Origin: Gelatoporia subvermispora B
Taxonomy: Eukaryota; Basidiomycota; Agaricomycetes; Polyporales; Gelatoporiaceae
Assembly: GCA_000320605.2 (NCBI GenBank)
Contig: KB445794.1
Span: 1,185,688 to 1,249,687 of the forward strand
Direction of reading: 5' to 3'
Length of the DNA stretch: 64,000 bases
A model generated the notes under the pieces. The model saw only the letters and a list, made by a program, of their open reading frames with translations. It made no database searches and was not told the DNA's origin. Every line of letters begins with the position of its first letter. Positions within the stretch are counted from its first letter, which is position 1. The position numbers were made by a program, and so were the translations under genes. Below are positions 36,220 to 49,067 of this stretch, piece by piece.

Positions 36220-37884
36220 CTAGAGAACTAGTTTCCGGAACATGCCCTGCATCCAGATCCGGTACATTTTGAGCTGCCTCTTGCGGTTTACAAGTAGACG
36301 TCTGTCTATGCCTAGCTGCTCGATCGAGAAGAGAGGATGCCTGAGTTCTCCGCCTGCACCGAAGTTTGCTTCCGTGCTCTGCTGCTGAAGTATAGGATGT
36401 ATCCGAGAGAATGGCAAGGGTGAGGGAGATCGAGGGCGAGACACCGGCGAGCCAGCCAAAGGAATCTTGTCGGTTGTTTGGGGGATTGGAGAAGGTGACA
36501 TTCGTGATGGGTCAGGGGTATGAGCCGGAGTGGCGTCCTCTGTTCCTGGTGCGTCTTCATATTCTTCAATTACCTCTGTCTTTGCTTCTTTTGAGGCCTG
36601 TGGAGCGGGAGAACCAGTGAAGAGGAGTGCGAGCTCATCTGTACTAAATTGAGAAAGAGCTGATCGAATGCTGTTCGTATTGACATACCGAGCTCGAAGA
36701 AATACACCCGGGTTTTATCACCACGGATGTAGAAGTTGTCTTCCAGAAGCCGCCCGCCTTTGAACCGAAGCTGGGCCATATCATGGCGACCATAGTCACG
36801 AAGTAACACGAGACCACCGGGCTTCAATAACTGTGTATACCGGTCAAAGTCAGTCCAATGACGGCAATCATGCGCAACAGACCTTGTGCAGATTGGAGAT
36901 CGCGTTCTGCCATTCGTGCGGATGGAGAGCACTCATAACGAAGATCAGGAGGATAATATCTACACTTCCTGGCTCAACGTTAGGAGGTGGACTGAAAGAG
37001 GTGAGATCCCAAACGCCAGCTTGTATTGATCCCACGGGCGGAGATGAATAGAGCGGGTTTGTCTGATCGTCGACCACTCAGCATCAACTTAACAAACATC
37101 ATGACGGCCGAGTCCAAACTGACCTGTACTAGCTTGACAGCATGTGACGAATAATCAAAAGCATGGAGCTTCAGCTCAGGATTTTTGTTGGCGGACAGCA
37201 ACGGAAAGACGGCGTTTCCAGCACCTGCGGCATTCTCAGACAATCGAACTGTCAATCACGATACTTAGATGCTTACCACAGCCAATCTCAGCAACTGTCA
37301 TGGGCCCCGCCTATGTAACATGAGTGAATGCGATGTACGCAAGCGAACTAAATTTAGACCTCAAATTCTGTTGCCTTGACCAATTCAGGAAATTCGAGAT
37401 GCAGCCTGCGCAGACTGAGATGACATGTCCATGTTTCAGCGCGCCCATCACATACCATTTTCGATTTCGGAAGAAGTTGTCTGCGTTCGCTTTATAAAAG
37501 TTATCCCTGTCCCAATCGCAGCATGTCAACGCTATATCTGATGTATACACACCGGGCATACCAGTTCTTCGCCGGTTTTTCATTGTATTTCAGTTTATCT
37601 TCTTCCGGGACAGGCGCTGCCTTTTGCCTGGCCAGTGAAGCCGCGATGATTTCTTCTTGGCCCTCTGGAGGCGGAACATGGTCCCATGCGTTCTGGCTCC
37701 AGACATCGTTTTCGTCTGTGAGAAATCTACCTTTGGGCGGTCGGTGAGCGGTTAATGGGTGCCTGAGTGTGCCTCTTCACCTGGCCCCGAATGGTGGTTT
37801 CTCAGCAGTTACGTCGTGCACGGAAGATGCTTTTCTTGATTGCGTGCGAGCAGGTGAATCCGAAGGCTGTTGATTGTCGGCCAT
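36220..37884 (-). CDS. ABP140: tRNA m3C32 methyltransferase (METTL2/ABP140 family)
   Basis: Spliced gene of about 400 residues. Exon 1 is [20 protein letters not shown], ending FGAR, and joins [20 protein letters not shown], the family's defining N-terminal block. [26 protein letters not shown], the SAM-binding motif I ([18 protein letters not shown]), [30 protein letters not shown] and [20 protein letters not shown] (post-motif) follow. Next come [20 protein letters not shown] and VYFFELDEL. An inserted Pro/Ser-rich stretch (about 36420-36600) precedes the last block ([20 protein letters not shown]) that closes the fold. Yeast Trm140/ABP140 and animal METTL2 make 3-methylcytidine at position 32 of tRNA-Thr and related tRNAs. 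The fungal actin-binding N-terminal extension of yeast is absent. The low-complexity insert near the end is unusual. Confidence 0.92.
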
Positions 37885-38150
37885 GTTCGCGAGATGTGTG
37901 CAGGTCGTCGGATAACGGAAGGGGGCCGGATGAAAGGAGAGGATAAAATGTGTGATAAGTGGCGAGTTATCGGGAATGTATTTATCTCGGACAAGCGGTT
38001 TGGCGGGCGCTGCGGATTGCAGGCTGGAGCAGCAACGACGGCGCATGTCGACTGATGCCAACTGAATCACTACATATATCTCCAATCTTGCTCTAACGGA
38101 CGTCTGCTGCGAGCACAGCTGTCCGATTCATTTACTATCGCATTGCAATC

Positions 38151-41100
38151 ATGTCTTCTGTCGCTGCGCTCTCACCACCACTGCCTGGAGACGAAGATCT
38201 AGCCACCCTCTATCACCAGGTCCTGGCAGGTTTCGCAGAAGAGTCTCCGACGTCCCCAACCTCCTCAAACCCCATGCATACTTCTCCAGGAGAGGAGCTT
38301 GACTCTTTCTACAGCCATTACAGCAGCAACGGCGATGATACTCCTACATCACCGGTGCAACCGCGAAACGCTACAGCGGCTCGGCCAGCGGCTCCTCGTG
38401 CGTACTCGCGATGCACCGCATTTCGTACTCACCCTTAACGTTGCGCAGACCATTACCCAGGACTTCCTGCCTCTCCACGACCACCATCCAAGCCTACAAG
38501 CCCTCAGTCTCCACCAGCCAGAGTAAGACCTCTTCCTCAGCCACCCAGTGTGTCGTCGCCGGTCCTATCATCGCCAATTCCTCCACCCCCACCGTTGCCC
38601 GCGATGAATCACCCAATGATGCCAGAGCCGCATCCTTTCGTGGTGGATGACTCAACTATACGTGGGAAGCACACGAGCGCGGATTCGTGAGTATGCCCGT
38701 TGGACCTTCCAGCGTATTCTGATCGGCCCTATACAGAGGACGTCGACTGCCTCCGCCTCCTGGGGGACCTATGGCGAGCTCCTACGCGCTTCCTCCTGGC
38801 ACAGTGATCCCACCCGTCGGAATGGCTCCGCCGCGATTACCGCCCTTGGACGGCATTGGGGACCCGCGACCTCTGTCCCGCGGCATGCCTGGTTCTGTGC
38901 GCCCTGGCTCATCGGGCAGCTCATATGGACCTGTTCTCATGCCTACACCCGAAACTGGAGACAACTATGGATGGAGACCATCTAGCAGTTCAAACGACAG
39001 CATGTCCTACCGTGCACCTTCCAGCCGCGCACCGAGCACGCTGCCTACTATTCCAGGCCATACTAATGGATATTCTGACGACAAACGACCAGGAACTGCA
39101 TCCACGTTCGACGACATGTACGCTAGTCCAACAGATTACATCACAACTGCACGACCCGTAGATCCTGCCATGAGTTCTTTCGTTCATCATCAGTCGACAC
39201 TCTCCGTGGGTTCTGCTGGCCAGTACCAACCCCAAAGTTGTGAGTAACATGATGGCTATCACGGTCCAACCCATTGAGAGCCGTTCCTATCAGTCTCGCA
39301 ATCTGCTCAAGAATTGGGTCGCACGACATCGGTGGGATCAAGCATTTCTGGTGCGTTCGCGAGTGGAAATGCCCCTCTTGACCGCAATCCCTCGACAACG
39401 ACGACAGGCTCTTCCTATTATACCAGCGATCGCGATACCAACACGTACCTGGGTCGGAATTCCTCATTGGCCACTTCGATTGATCGGGGACCTTCCGTCA
39501 ATTCATTTGCATCGAAAAGTTCCGACGGGCGGCATGCAGGCCCTTCCTCCCGCCCGCAGATGCAGTACCATCAGTCGTCCCAGCCTTACCTCTACGCCCA
39601 AGCCTCGGGCACTGTCTCTCGTACGAACTCGGCGAACACGCAGGGCCAGTCATCTAGGCAGTCATGGCGTGACAATGAAGTTATCCGGCAACTGCAAGAC
39701 GTGAAGCGACCACTCGAACTTCACGAGGATTACGCCGCCGAAGAGGAAGATTATTTCTACGATGATGATGACCCCTCCGAAGAGGGCGACGATCGGTTCT
39801 TCAACCCTGCGCTACTCAGCCACATAGCGGTCAGGCTCCGAGACAAGGTGCCCCGTGGAACTCATGTCAAGGGGAGTATACCGTATCCGCGAGCCTTCAC
39901 CGGCAAGGACATTGTGGTCAGTGCCCTTGATTCTCAGGTACCTTGGCACGGCTGATTTAGCGACCACAGTCCACGATCCAGTCACAAATACAGCGCGAAC
40001 TGTTGATCACCCACGGTGTCTCTACTAATGACCGGCGCGCAGCTTTGCAGGTAGCCCGTTCCCTTCAGAGTCAGCTGTTCTTCTACGAGGTCGAGTGGGG
40101 TGGTCGCGTCCTGCAAGATGGCGTGGAGGACGTGTATATGTTCCTGGACGATCAAGAAGGTGGCTCGGATGCCAGAATAGAGCAAGAGGAATTACCCACG
40201 GCGGTCGTCACGCTCTTAACGCGATGTTATTCGCCAAGCTGTGATGACGAGACGCCTTGTTACTCCTATGCATGTCCGAGAAGAGTATGTTTTCTCGACG
40301 CGATCTGTGTGTACAGAGTACTGAGTGCCCGTGTAGAGGGAAGCACCGCCAATGATTACTTTACCAGACAAAGAGGATGAGGAAGAAAAGGTGAGCAAAA
40401 TTACGTTTATCCGCATGTGCATGATGTTCACTCCGAACCAGGACGATTGGACCACGACAGTGCCAGAAGATCTACTGAGGACTCTCCCAGAGAGCGAAAT
40501 CAACCGCCAGAAGTAGGTTATATCAAGAGTAGCTTCATGTGTCGCGCTGACGACAAACAGCATCATCCACAAGATTATCAGCAAGGAAAAGCAGTACTTG
40601 CGTGACCTTGATACCGTTGAATCTGTAGGTCTCTCAATGTGTCACCGAGTAGTCAATCCTGACAGCTTGTGTCTAAGCTCTTCATCCGACCACTTCGGAC
40701 TACGAATCCTCCTGTCGTTCGGCAGAGCGAAATTGACGACTTCATTGAAGACGTTTTTGGTAACATACTTGATCTGCGGGAGTGCAACCGCCGCCTACTT
40801 GAGGTGCTGTATGTCCGCCAACGAGAGCAAGCTCCTGTAATTCAGGGCATCGGTGATATCTTCCTGGATGCTGCAACTGAATTCCGCTTGGCATACCCGA
40901 TCTATGTTGGGCACCTCCCTATCGCGGAGAAGCGGGTGAAGGACGAGTCGGAGAAAAATGCGGAGTTCAGACGCTTCCTCGATGTAGGCTGTGCATTTGA
41001 CTCACATTTCGCGTACTGGCACTCATACCATGCTGTAGCAATGTGCACGGCACCCAGATGCTCACCGTCTGGATCTGAAGCACTTCCTCAGCCGGCCTTC

Positions 41101-44100
41101 GGAACACTTACAGAAGTACCCCGTCCTACTTGAAGCCATCTGCAATGAAACCACAGAAGGCAATCCCGATGCTGATTTCTTGGGGGAAGCAATCGAAGCT
41201 ATCAAGAAGTTGCAGACCGTTGCGCAGCTCTGGACGTTCCAGTCCTCGATGGGTAAGGGCCCTGCGGGGAAACTCGAGTGGCACCAGCTTGTCTCCGAAG
41301 AAGTGCGCAAGAGCCTACCCAAAAAGGAGGCGAAGAGACAAAGGTAAGTTGTGGGTTCTAGTTGCAGGAACGGGTTACTTATCCATCTGGCACACAGTAT
41401 CATCTTCGAGCTGATCAAGGGTGAGATGGACTACGTCAGGGATCTGGAGAACATTGAAGTGGTGTGTATCGCTTTCGGGAGAACAGTGGTGATCAGGTAC
41501 CTAACACGCCCACCAACAGATGTACGTCGCACCGTTGCGTGAGATGGATCCTCCTATCGTCCCGAGGGACCGGCTGCCGCAGTTCATTCAAGATGTCTTC
41601 CACAACTTCGCGGAACTTCATGCTCACCATCGCAAGATGTTGAACACGTTCCATGAGATTCAGCGTGAAGAGCACCCTGTCATTCGTAGCGTCACTGCAG
41701 CTGTCTACGATGCTGTTCTCAACTTCCGTGAGGCTTACATGGAGTACATCCCGAATTACCCTATCGCCGCCTACCGCATTGATGACGAGATGGCAACGAA
41801 CCCGGCATTCAAGGATTTCGTGGATGTGAGTCGTTGCACACATTGAATAGATCCTTCAGTACGAATGAAATCGTTTGCAGAGATGTACGCGTCACCCTGA
41901 CGCTCACCGCCTCGACATGAAGAACTTCATCAACAGACCTATTCCCAGGTTACTCCGTTATGAGCTCCTTTTGAAGAACATCCTTGATGAGACGCCAGAG
42001 GGTCATGAAGACCGCGAGACCATCCCCCAGGTGCTCGAGGTGATCAAAGCGCTCGGTAAGGAGACCGAGCCCGGCGTTATGTCTGCAAAGCAGAAAGTCG
42101 AGGTGTGGAGGTACAACTCACAGCTCGTCTTCAAGAGCGGAGAGACCATTGTAAGTGTACCTGATCAACTAGATTTTTGCGAAAAAGCTCACTGGTTGTG
42201 CAGGACATGGATCTGTTGAACGAGAACCGGTCACTCATTCATACTGGGAAGTTGCTCCGACAGCCAGACACCGGTTTTGAATGGAGCGGCTGGACAGAGC
42301 TGTTTGTGCTACTCTTCGATAACTACCGTACGTGCAGTCTTTGCATTATTGAGAAGCAAAACTCAATTGCGCCTCGTAGTGGTCATGACTAAGCCGAAAG
42401 AGAAGGATGGAATCACGAAGTATCATGTCTACCGAAGAGTACGTCGTCCAGCTGAACCACAAGGAGTTCGCGTTAACGACCACTCTGATTAGCCCATCCC
42501 GCTTGACTTGCTAACGCTCGCAAACTTCACCGATCCGGCAACGCAGCGGAGCAATAATATCTTCCGTGTTGGTCGTTCAGATAAACATGGCGCGGACCCA
42601 AGCAGCGCAACCAATACTTCTCCTGAGCAAGCCAGCGACCCGCGACTAGTCTATCCCTGCACGATCCATCACACTGGCAGATTGGGCGGACTCTACACAG
42701 TATTTGCCGAGTCAGCACAGGCCCGCAGTGAGTGGAAGCAGAAATTGGAGGAGGCTATCGGTTTGCGGAAGGTCGTACAGGAGTCGAACAAGGTGTTCGA
42801 GCTGGAGACCCTCAGTGCGGACACGTTCCTTGTACCTTCAGTGGCTCCTGGTGCTGGCGCACCTTCGTGGAGTACCGAGAACGCCTTCACCGGCAAGGTC
42901 ACTTGCTCTGTACCGTTCAGTAAGTTGTCACTCTCACCGGATTCGGTGTGGCGGCTGACTTTTGACAGCTACCGCGGATGGACGTGGTCTTGTTGCTGTT
43001 GGCTGTGCAGAAGGTGTCTGGATAGGATTCAGACACGATTCACGATGTACGTCTTCCCAATGGAGCGATGGTATGGAGACTCAATATTGCTCTGTAGCGA
43101 TGCGTCGTGTACTGCACCTCAAGATGGTCACGCAATGTGCAATGCTCGAGGACTTTGGTATCTTCCTCGTCCTCGCAGACAAGTCGTTGTTTGCGTACCA
43201 TATAGAAGCCCTTGTGCCGTCATCGCCACATAGCCCACACACATCGCAGACGCCACAAAAGCTTAGTGGCCACAAGGATGTGCATTTCTTCAGTGTTGGT
43301 AGTCTAAACGGACGTACACTCGTGATCTACATGAAGAAGAAGGGGGTATGTGATTTGCATGGCATTCTGTATGTGCTTCAAGCTGAATGATTGTCCTCTA
43401 GCTTGACAGCGTTTTCCGTGTCTTGGAGCCTGTCGTCGGTAAAATCAATGAGAGAGCAAAGGCTCCACAAACATTCGGGTCTCGTCTGGGTTTACGTTCA
43501 CAACGATCGGAATGGTTCAGGGTGTACCGAGTGAGTCTAGTCTTTGGAGTGTCTCCCATTGAATGACAGGACTGAACATTATTTGCAGGACTTCTTCCTA
43601 CCCTCGGAAGCGTTCGACCTCATCTTCTTGAAGGCGAAGATCGTGATTCTGTGCACGAAGGGCTTCGAGATCATGGATCTGACTGAGTACGTGCTGACTT
43701 GGCTCATACTTCAAACACAAGGACACTCCTAATACATTTCGTGCAGCTTCAAGAGTGTGACCATCCCACAACGTGAAGATCCTCGTCTGGAGAAGTTGGC
43801 GAAGCGTTGCGAATCATGTCGCCCTATGGGAATGTTCCGCTCCAGCAAGGATGAGTTCCTGCTCTGCTATGATGGTGCGTATCCAGTCTGTTGTTCATCC
43901 TGCATTCCAATCTTAGTCCCATCCAGAATTCGGCCTCTATGTGGACCGCCACGGAGACCCTAGCCGCTCGATCGGCACGATCGAGTGGGAAGGCACAGCG
44001 GAGCACGTCGCGTGGCACCCGCCCTACGTCCTCCTCTTCGACTCGCGCTTCATCGAGATCCGGCATGTCGAAACGGGCCGTCTCGTACAGATCATTCCAG

Positions 44101-44423
44101 GCAACGACATTCGTTGCATCTGGGATGGCCGAGGGACGACTAGCGTCACGGCGGCGACGCCAGGACCGGAGGGCTGGAACGAGACGATGTCCCAGGAACC
44201 ACGTGTACACGGTGTGATGAACGCCGCTGAGCCGACTCCGCAGCCGGGCACTGGGCCGCGCCCCAACCGGCCCATTGCGCAGCACGTCTTCGAGCTCATC
44301 CCGACTATCCCGCTGTATCTACCCGGGTCACTGTCGTCCCCCTCGCAGTCGACATACTTCGCACAGTCGAACTCGCCGCCACACTCGCCGCGGTTGAACC
44401 CGACGCTGTCGTGGCGATCATGA
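38151..44423 (+). CDS. ROM2: ROM2-type Rho GEF: DEP, two DH domains, PH, CNH
   Basis: Large spliced gene. A Pro/Ser-rich disordered N-terminal third (38151-39700) is followed by a DEP domain (about 39800-40160: LLSHIAVRLRDKVPRGTHVK, SIPYPRAFTGKDIV, ALQVARSLQSQLFFYEV). A first DH domain (about 40560-41120) has IIHKIISKEKQYLRDLDTVE, LFIRPLRTT and RHPDAHRLDLKHFLSRPSEH with LQKYPVLLEAI. A second DH domain (about 41400-42080) has IIFELIKGEMDYVRDLENIE, MYVAPLREMDPPI and RHPDAHRLDMKNFINRPIPR with LLRYELLLKNIL. A PH region (GWTELFVLLFDNYLVMTKPK) and a CNH domain (CSVPFTTADGRGLVAVGCAE to AWHPPYVLLFDSRFIEIRH) follow. ROM2/ROM1 proteins activate Rho1 in the cell-wall integrity pathway at the plasma membrane. 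Exon joins are numerous and inferred. The two DH copies share three intron positions and phases. Confidence 0.93.
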
Positions 44424-44789
44424 TCTGCAGTTGCGTATAGACCTCACTTCTACTTCTCCTGTATAGTCTAGCTTGTTTGCTGTTCTCGCTCGTGTTGTTG
44501 CAATTGTTCTCCTAATGGATTCTTACGACTTGTGGATGTACTTCTCCCTGCATCACATACCTTACAGTATTACCCAATTTGTGGATATTGATCTACTCAG
44601 ATTTGACTTTGACCGACTGACGAGCTGTTCTGTCGCACGCGGAAGGAATGTCCAGTAGCGATCGGTATAACATTGGGACCTCTCCTTTGTACTACAGCGC
44701 GGCCATGAAAGAGACAACACGATGGATGATGGTATGAGTATAAAATAATACAGTAGTGACAGCATCTCGACAACACAAATACAACGCCC
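44424..44789. other. convergent 3' intergenic
   Basis: Between the RhoGEF and the permease stops; AT-richer than the flanks, no gene seen. Confidence 0.6.
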
Positions 44790-47011
44790 TCAGAAGAGGA
44801 AGGCAGCGATTTTTTGTGGTATTGTTATTGGGGGCACCTCCGGGAGCTCGGTCTCTTCCATCGAAGGGATTCCCTGTGGAAAACGTCAATTCCTGGAACG
44901 CACATGACATATGTCTGGGTACTGACTGTGACAAAGTCCATCTCGCCTAGCTTCCAGAATGTGGTGCGCTTGAATATCTTCCAGAAGAAATACAAGCCAA
45001 AGAAAATTGGGATGCCGATGTAGGCAGTCAGGAAGTCGGACGCATTGAAGGACCAGAATACCGCGAAGCCGTTAACCAGGATGAAGAAAATGAGCCAGCC
45101 AATGCCCCAGATCGAGAGCCATGGCTGGAACCTGTTGTGGTAGAAAATCTCTTTGCGGTCGTAGCCCTGATACCTTAGGCCGTAGTCTGTACTCAATCGT
45201 CAGAGATCGGGCCATAACACTAGTAAGGAACCACGACATACAGAAGAAGAGGTAGGTGATGTTGATTGACAGCCAGCCGAAGAATCCACCGACTGTACTC
45301 AGGTTGACGAACCAGCTATTCGCGCTTGTCAGTGCACGGTTCAACAATGTTTTAGCGAAGTAAAACGTACTTGAACACAGTTGTCGCGCCGCTTGAGGTG
45401 TTCATGAATGCGAGCAGGGAGAAGCAGCTGGTCGTCAATACAGCCGCGATTGGAAGACCATTCTTCGTGCAGTATGCGAAAATTTTGGGCGCTTGTCCTC
45501 GCAGCGCGAGACCGTACAGAATACGCGAGGAGCAGAAGAGGAACGAGTTGCCGGCGGAGAATGCCGAGGTGAAGATGCATGCGTTAATGATATGCGGAAG
45601 CACCTTGATTCCCGCGCGGGTGAACGCGATGACATACGGCGAGGCAGTGCTCGTGCTGCCCGCATCCGGAGAGAGGAGCATGGGGTCGTTATACGGGACA
45701 AGCATACCAGTAATCAGGATACCCAGGATCTAGTTCGGGATTCCGTGTCAGATACCACACGCGGTGGGACTGTTCGGCGCGGGAGAACTCACGTAGAAGA
45801 TCAGGATACGCCAGAATACACGGCGCACGGCCTTCGCGATATTCCGACGCGGGGACTCAGTCTCAGATGCAGCACTGCGGGTTGGAAATTCTGTCAGGTG
45901 TAACACTCTCAGCGGGCGAGCGGAAGGAACTTACACCGCTACGAGCTCCACACCCTGGAACGAGAACGCCGCCTGAATAAGCACACTCAGGATGCCGAGG
46001 AAACGGTCAAGCGACGGATGATTAGGCTCGAGCATGGCACCCGCGAGTGGGCCTGGGTGCTTCCAGTACCGGAACCCGATGCGCTGATGGTCGGGTCCTC
46101 CGCCGAGGTCAACAACAAGACCCGTGATAATGAGCAACAGAATCAGGGTGACTAGATGAGACGCAATCAGCAACCGACGACGACGCGAGTTAGAGTAAGC
46201 AGATAGACGCACTCTTGACTATTGAGAAAACAAATTCCGATTCACCGAAGTACCGGACGCCGAATATATTGATGGCGCACATGCACACACAAATGACTGC
46301 GGTGTAGGCGGCCTGGTGGCTAGTCTGTCACAGGACCGCATGAAATGTCAGATACACATGCGCCATCAATGATGGAGCGGAAATGGCGTACGTCAGGATC
46401 CCAGAACGTCAGAAGGATACACGCGGCAGTAATTTCGACAGGTGTCGAGATAGCGTTCGTGTAGAAGTAGTTCCATCTATGGAAGCCAAGTGAGCGATCG
46501 CGGATAAGTTAGTCGAAGTTGCAAATACGTACCCTGTTGCAAAACCGAAGGCGGGGTCCACCCAGCGGCCAGCAAAGTGGGGGAATGTGCCAGAAATGGG
46601 AGCAAAGGATGTCATTTCTCCTACGGCGCAGAGGGATGCATAGGCGACCGTGCCGACGAGCATGTACGCGATCAAGGAACCGAGGGGACCAGCTTTCGCG
46701 AGAGCCTCTCCTGAACCGAGGAAGAGACCGGTACCCAGTGTACCAGCAATCTATTGCACAGGGCGGGTCATGAGCGTGAATGAGCCAAGCAGAGTCGGAG
46801 TTGTGCTCACAGCAATCATCTGAACATGGCGCTGCTTTAATCGACGCTGGACGTGGTCAAGCTCGCTTGCATCAAGGTTGTAGTGGTGATCCCGCCCGTT
46901 AGGTGGAGTCTGGACGACATAGTCGTGCACGCCGCCCTTCTCCAATGAATTACTGTCAACGGTCTTCTCGTACTCAGGCGGAGCTGGCGCCGTCGTTATT
47001 GGCTCGGACAT
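44790..47011 (-). CDS. amino-acid permease (APC superfamily, YAT-like)
   Basis: About nine exons, about 560 residues. A hydrophilic N-terminus (MSEPITTAPAPPEYEKTVDS) ends in LKQRHVQMIA, where an intron joins IAGTLGTGLFLGSGEALAKA, the TM1 signature of the yeast amino-acid transporter family. Further signatures follow: GPLGSLIAYMLVGTVAYASL, GEMTSFAPISGTFPHFAGRW with DPAFGFATGWNYFYTNAIS, FSFQGVELVAVAASETESPR (the TM6 GVE-SE motif), FTSAFSAGNSFLFCSSRILYG and GQAPKIFAYCTKNGLPIAAV. The C-terminus contains YRKEIFYHNRFQPW-like sequence and a cytosolic tail ending KIAAFLF. These proteins import amino acids by proton symport at the plasma membrane; specificity cannot be read. The tail exon (44790-44882) uses an in-frame gtcagt intron. 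Confidence 0.93.
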
Positions 47012-49067
47012 GGCGAGGAGGGATACTCCGTGCGCGAAGGACGCGTCGACGGAGGAGGAGGGAGGTGGTGAGGAGGGAGGATGAGATGGAAGGGAGAGCA
47101 AAAGCCCAAAGGATGGGCTGCAATGCGTGGGGAGTCATTGGAAGGGGCGTGGCTAATATACTTAAGTCGAGACGAGAAAGGCCCGATGACAGCATGAGGA
47201 AAACTTTCGCGAGATAAGCCCGCCACCGACGAGGACCGATCAGGCGCTCAGAGGCGCATTACACTGGCGCTGGACTGATTGATTGCGGCAGCTCGCCTGC
47301 CGAACCAACCCGAGCCCGCAATGGGAGTCCTCTGAATTTCCGAAACGGCCCACTCAACGCCAGCAAGACTTTGAAGAGTCCTCGAACGCGACCGTTTAAA
47401 AGTTCAATATCCCCTCCGATCGCCACAGCATTCAAGCCGCGGCCGGCCGCACCGGCACCAGCTCATGCCTTTAAAGGAAACTCTCAGCCACTCGGTGTAA
47501 TCGTGCCCCAACGCGCACACGACCACAAATAATATCTCTCAGATAAAACGGATAAAGTCCTGTCAAATACGTAGCCCAGGCCGCGCCCGGGGACACCACC
47601 GACGTCGCCCAATGGCCCCAACAAACGCCAGGAACAACCGCCCACACACCAATTGGTGCAGTGGGCAATTGTAGTTCCAGCATTATCACGGGGCGCCATT
47701 AACCGACTGCGAGTGTCAGGGCTTATGCGCTAATGCATCTGCATGTGAGCGGCGCGTAAGATAGCGACACCAACATCAAATGCACGAACGCGGGAGCATT
47801 TGCTGGCTTCCCGACAATGGCGGACTGGTGCTGCTTCCATCCTTTCACGGTGCAAGACACAGGCACAGCACAAGAAAGTATCGCGTCCGTCGTCGCGGAG
47901 ATTCGCACCGACGTGCAATAGGTTCGCACTGCGAACCTATCGCCTCCGAGGTCCGGCTGAAAGGCACCAGGCGCATCACCACTGCGCAGCTCCAGATCAG
48001 TCTGCCATATGACAAGGGCGGCGTAGAGCACCCGCGAATGCGAAAGAGCCCAGACAATCTGTCGCGAATGCGATAGCACAGCCACGAGACAGCTAGAAAA
48101 TTTCGCAGAACATTCCGACGAAGGTGTCCGTGAATCAACGACATCGAAAAAGGGACGAGAAATCTGAGTAGACCCTGGGGGAATGTTGCGTCCACAACAT
48201 AACCACTAAACGCACATCAAGCCCAAGTATAATTTCATGTGTAGCATTCTAGAATGAAGTCCGCTCGCAAGGATCAACGTGATAAGGGCGGTGTAACGAG
48301 GTCCGAGCATTCATATCAGCTGCACACCAATGGTGGCTCATGCATCCACGAGCACCCCACACGACGTGTGACAGCCGTGGAGACATTGAACCTGATCTGA
48401 ATATGGCGATCTCAACGCTAGTCGACCGCGTCGGTAAACCGTCTAACGAGCCTAAAAGAGCGAGCTCGCTGCGACACGAGATAAGGACGTTAAACCGTTG
48501 TTACCTGCGTGAAAGGGCGATCGCGTCGCCTCCCGCCAATGCAACGATGCCAGCACAGCGGGCGTCGTTGGACGCGCCGTGTGGATGAAGCGCATGGAAT
48601 TCCGAATATAGCGGCTGTTCCCAAGGGAAGACACCACTGTCCTGGCGCTGCAGAGGGGATATTTGGTTTGTACCGCTGTCATGAAGCAAATTTACTTGGC
48701 GGTGGAGGGGACGGACCGTCGTCGTGCCGCGCAGCCCAGCAGTACCATAAACAGCAGAACAGAGTCGCCAGCGCGTTAACTCGAGGTTTGCTTCGCAGGA
48801 GCAGGGTCCATCACTATCTATAGACGTTCGCAGAGCTCTAGGAAGTAAAGGTACATCCAGAATGTCGCGTAAGAAAAGAAAAACTGCAAGAAACGGCGGA
48901 GGCGAGGAGAAACACCGATTAAACGACGCTCCCCGCAGACGCGTATCACGTGACACATTCCTAACGGACAGAGGCTGAGCCAGTGCTTTGACTCTAGCTT
49001 CGACGCTGCTGAAGTCACTAACTCGGCCCAAGCTTGACTAAGATACTACGATATTAAATGACATAAG
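47012..49067. other. 2-kb intergenic region, no convincing gene
   Basis: Promoters of the permease and GPATCH1-like genes. Frames up to 176 codons (48501-49031 minus) lack domains or hydrophobic patterns. It holds a 23-bp palindrome at 47918-47940. It may include an unrecognised non-coding transcript or decayed DNA; nothing else is identifiable. Confidence 0.5.
47918..47940. repeat. 23-bp near-perfect palindrome
   Basis: Arms ATAGGTTCGCA and TGCGAACCTAT are exact reverse complements around a single central C. A bound dimeric regulator site, a small hairpin or a mobile-element footprint are all possible. Confidence 0.7.

Noticed and set aside
48501..49031. Minus-strand frame of 176 codons upstream of GPATCH1-like
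   Set aside because: Arg/Ser/Leu-rich without motif or exon partners; composition fits chance.
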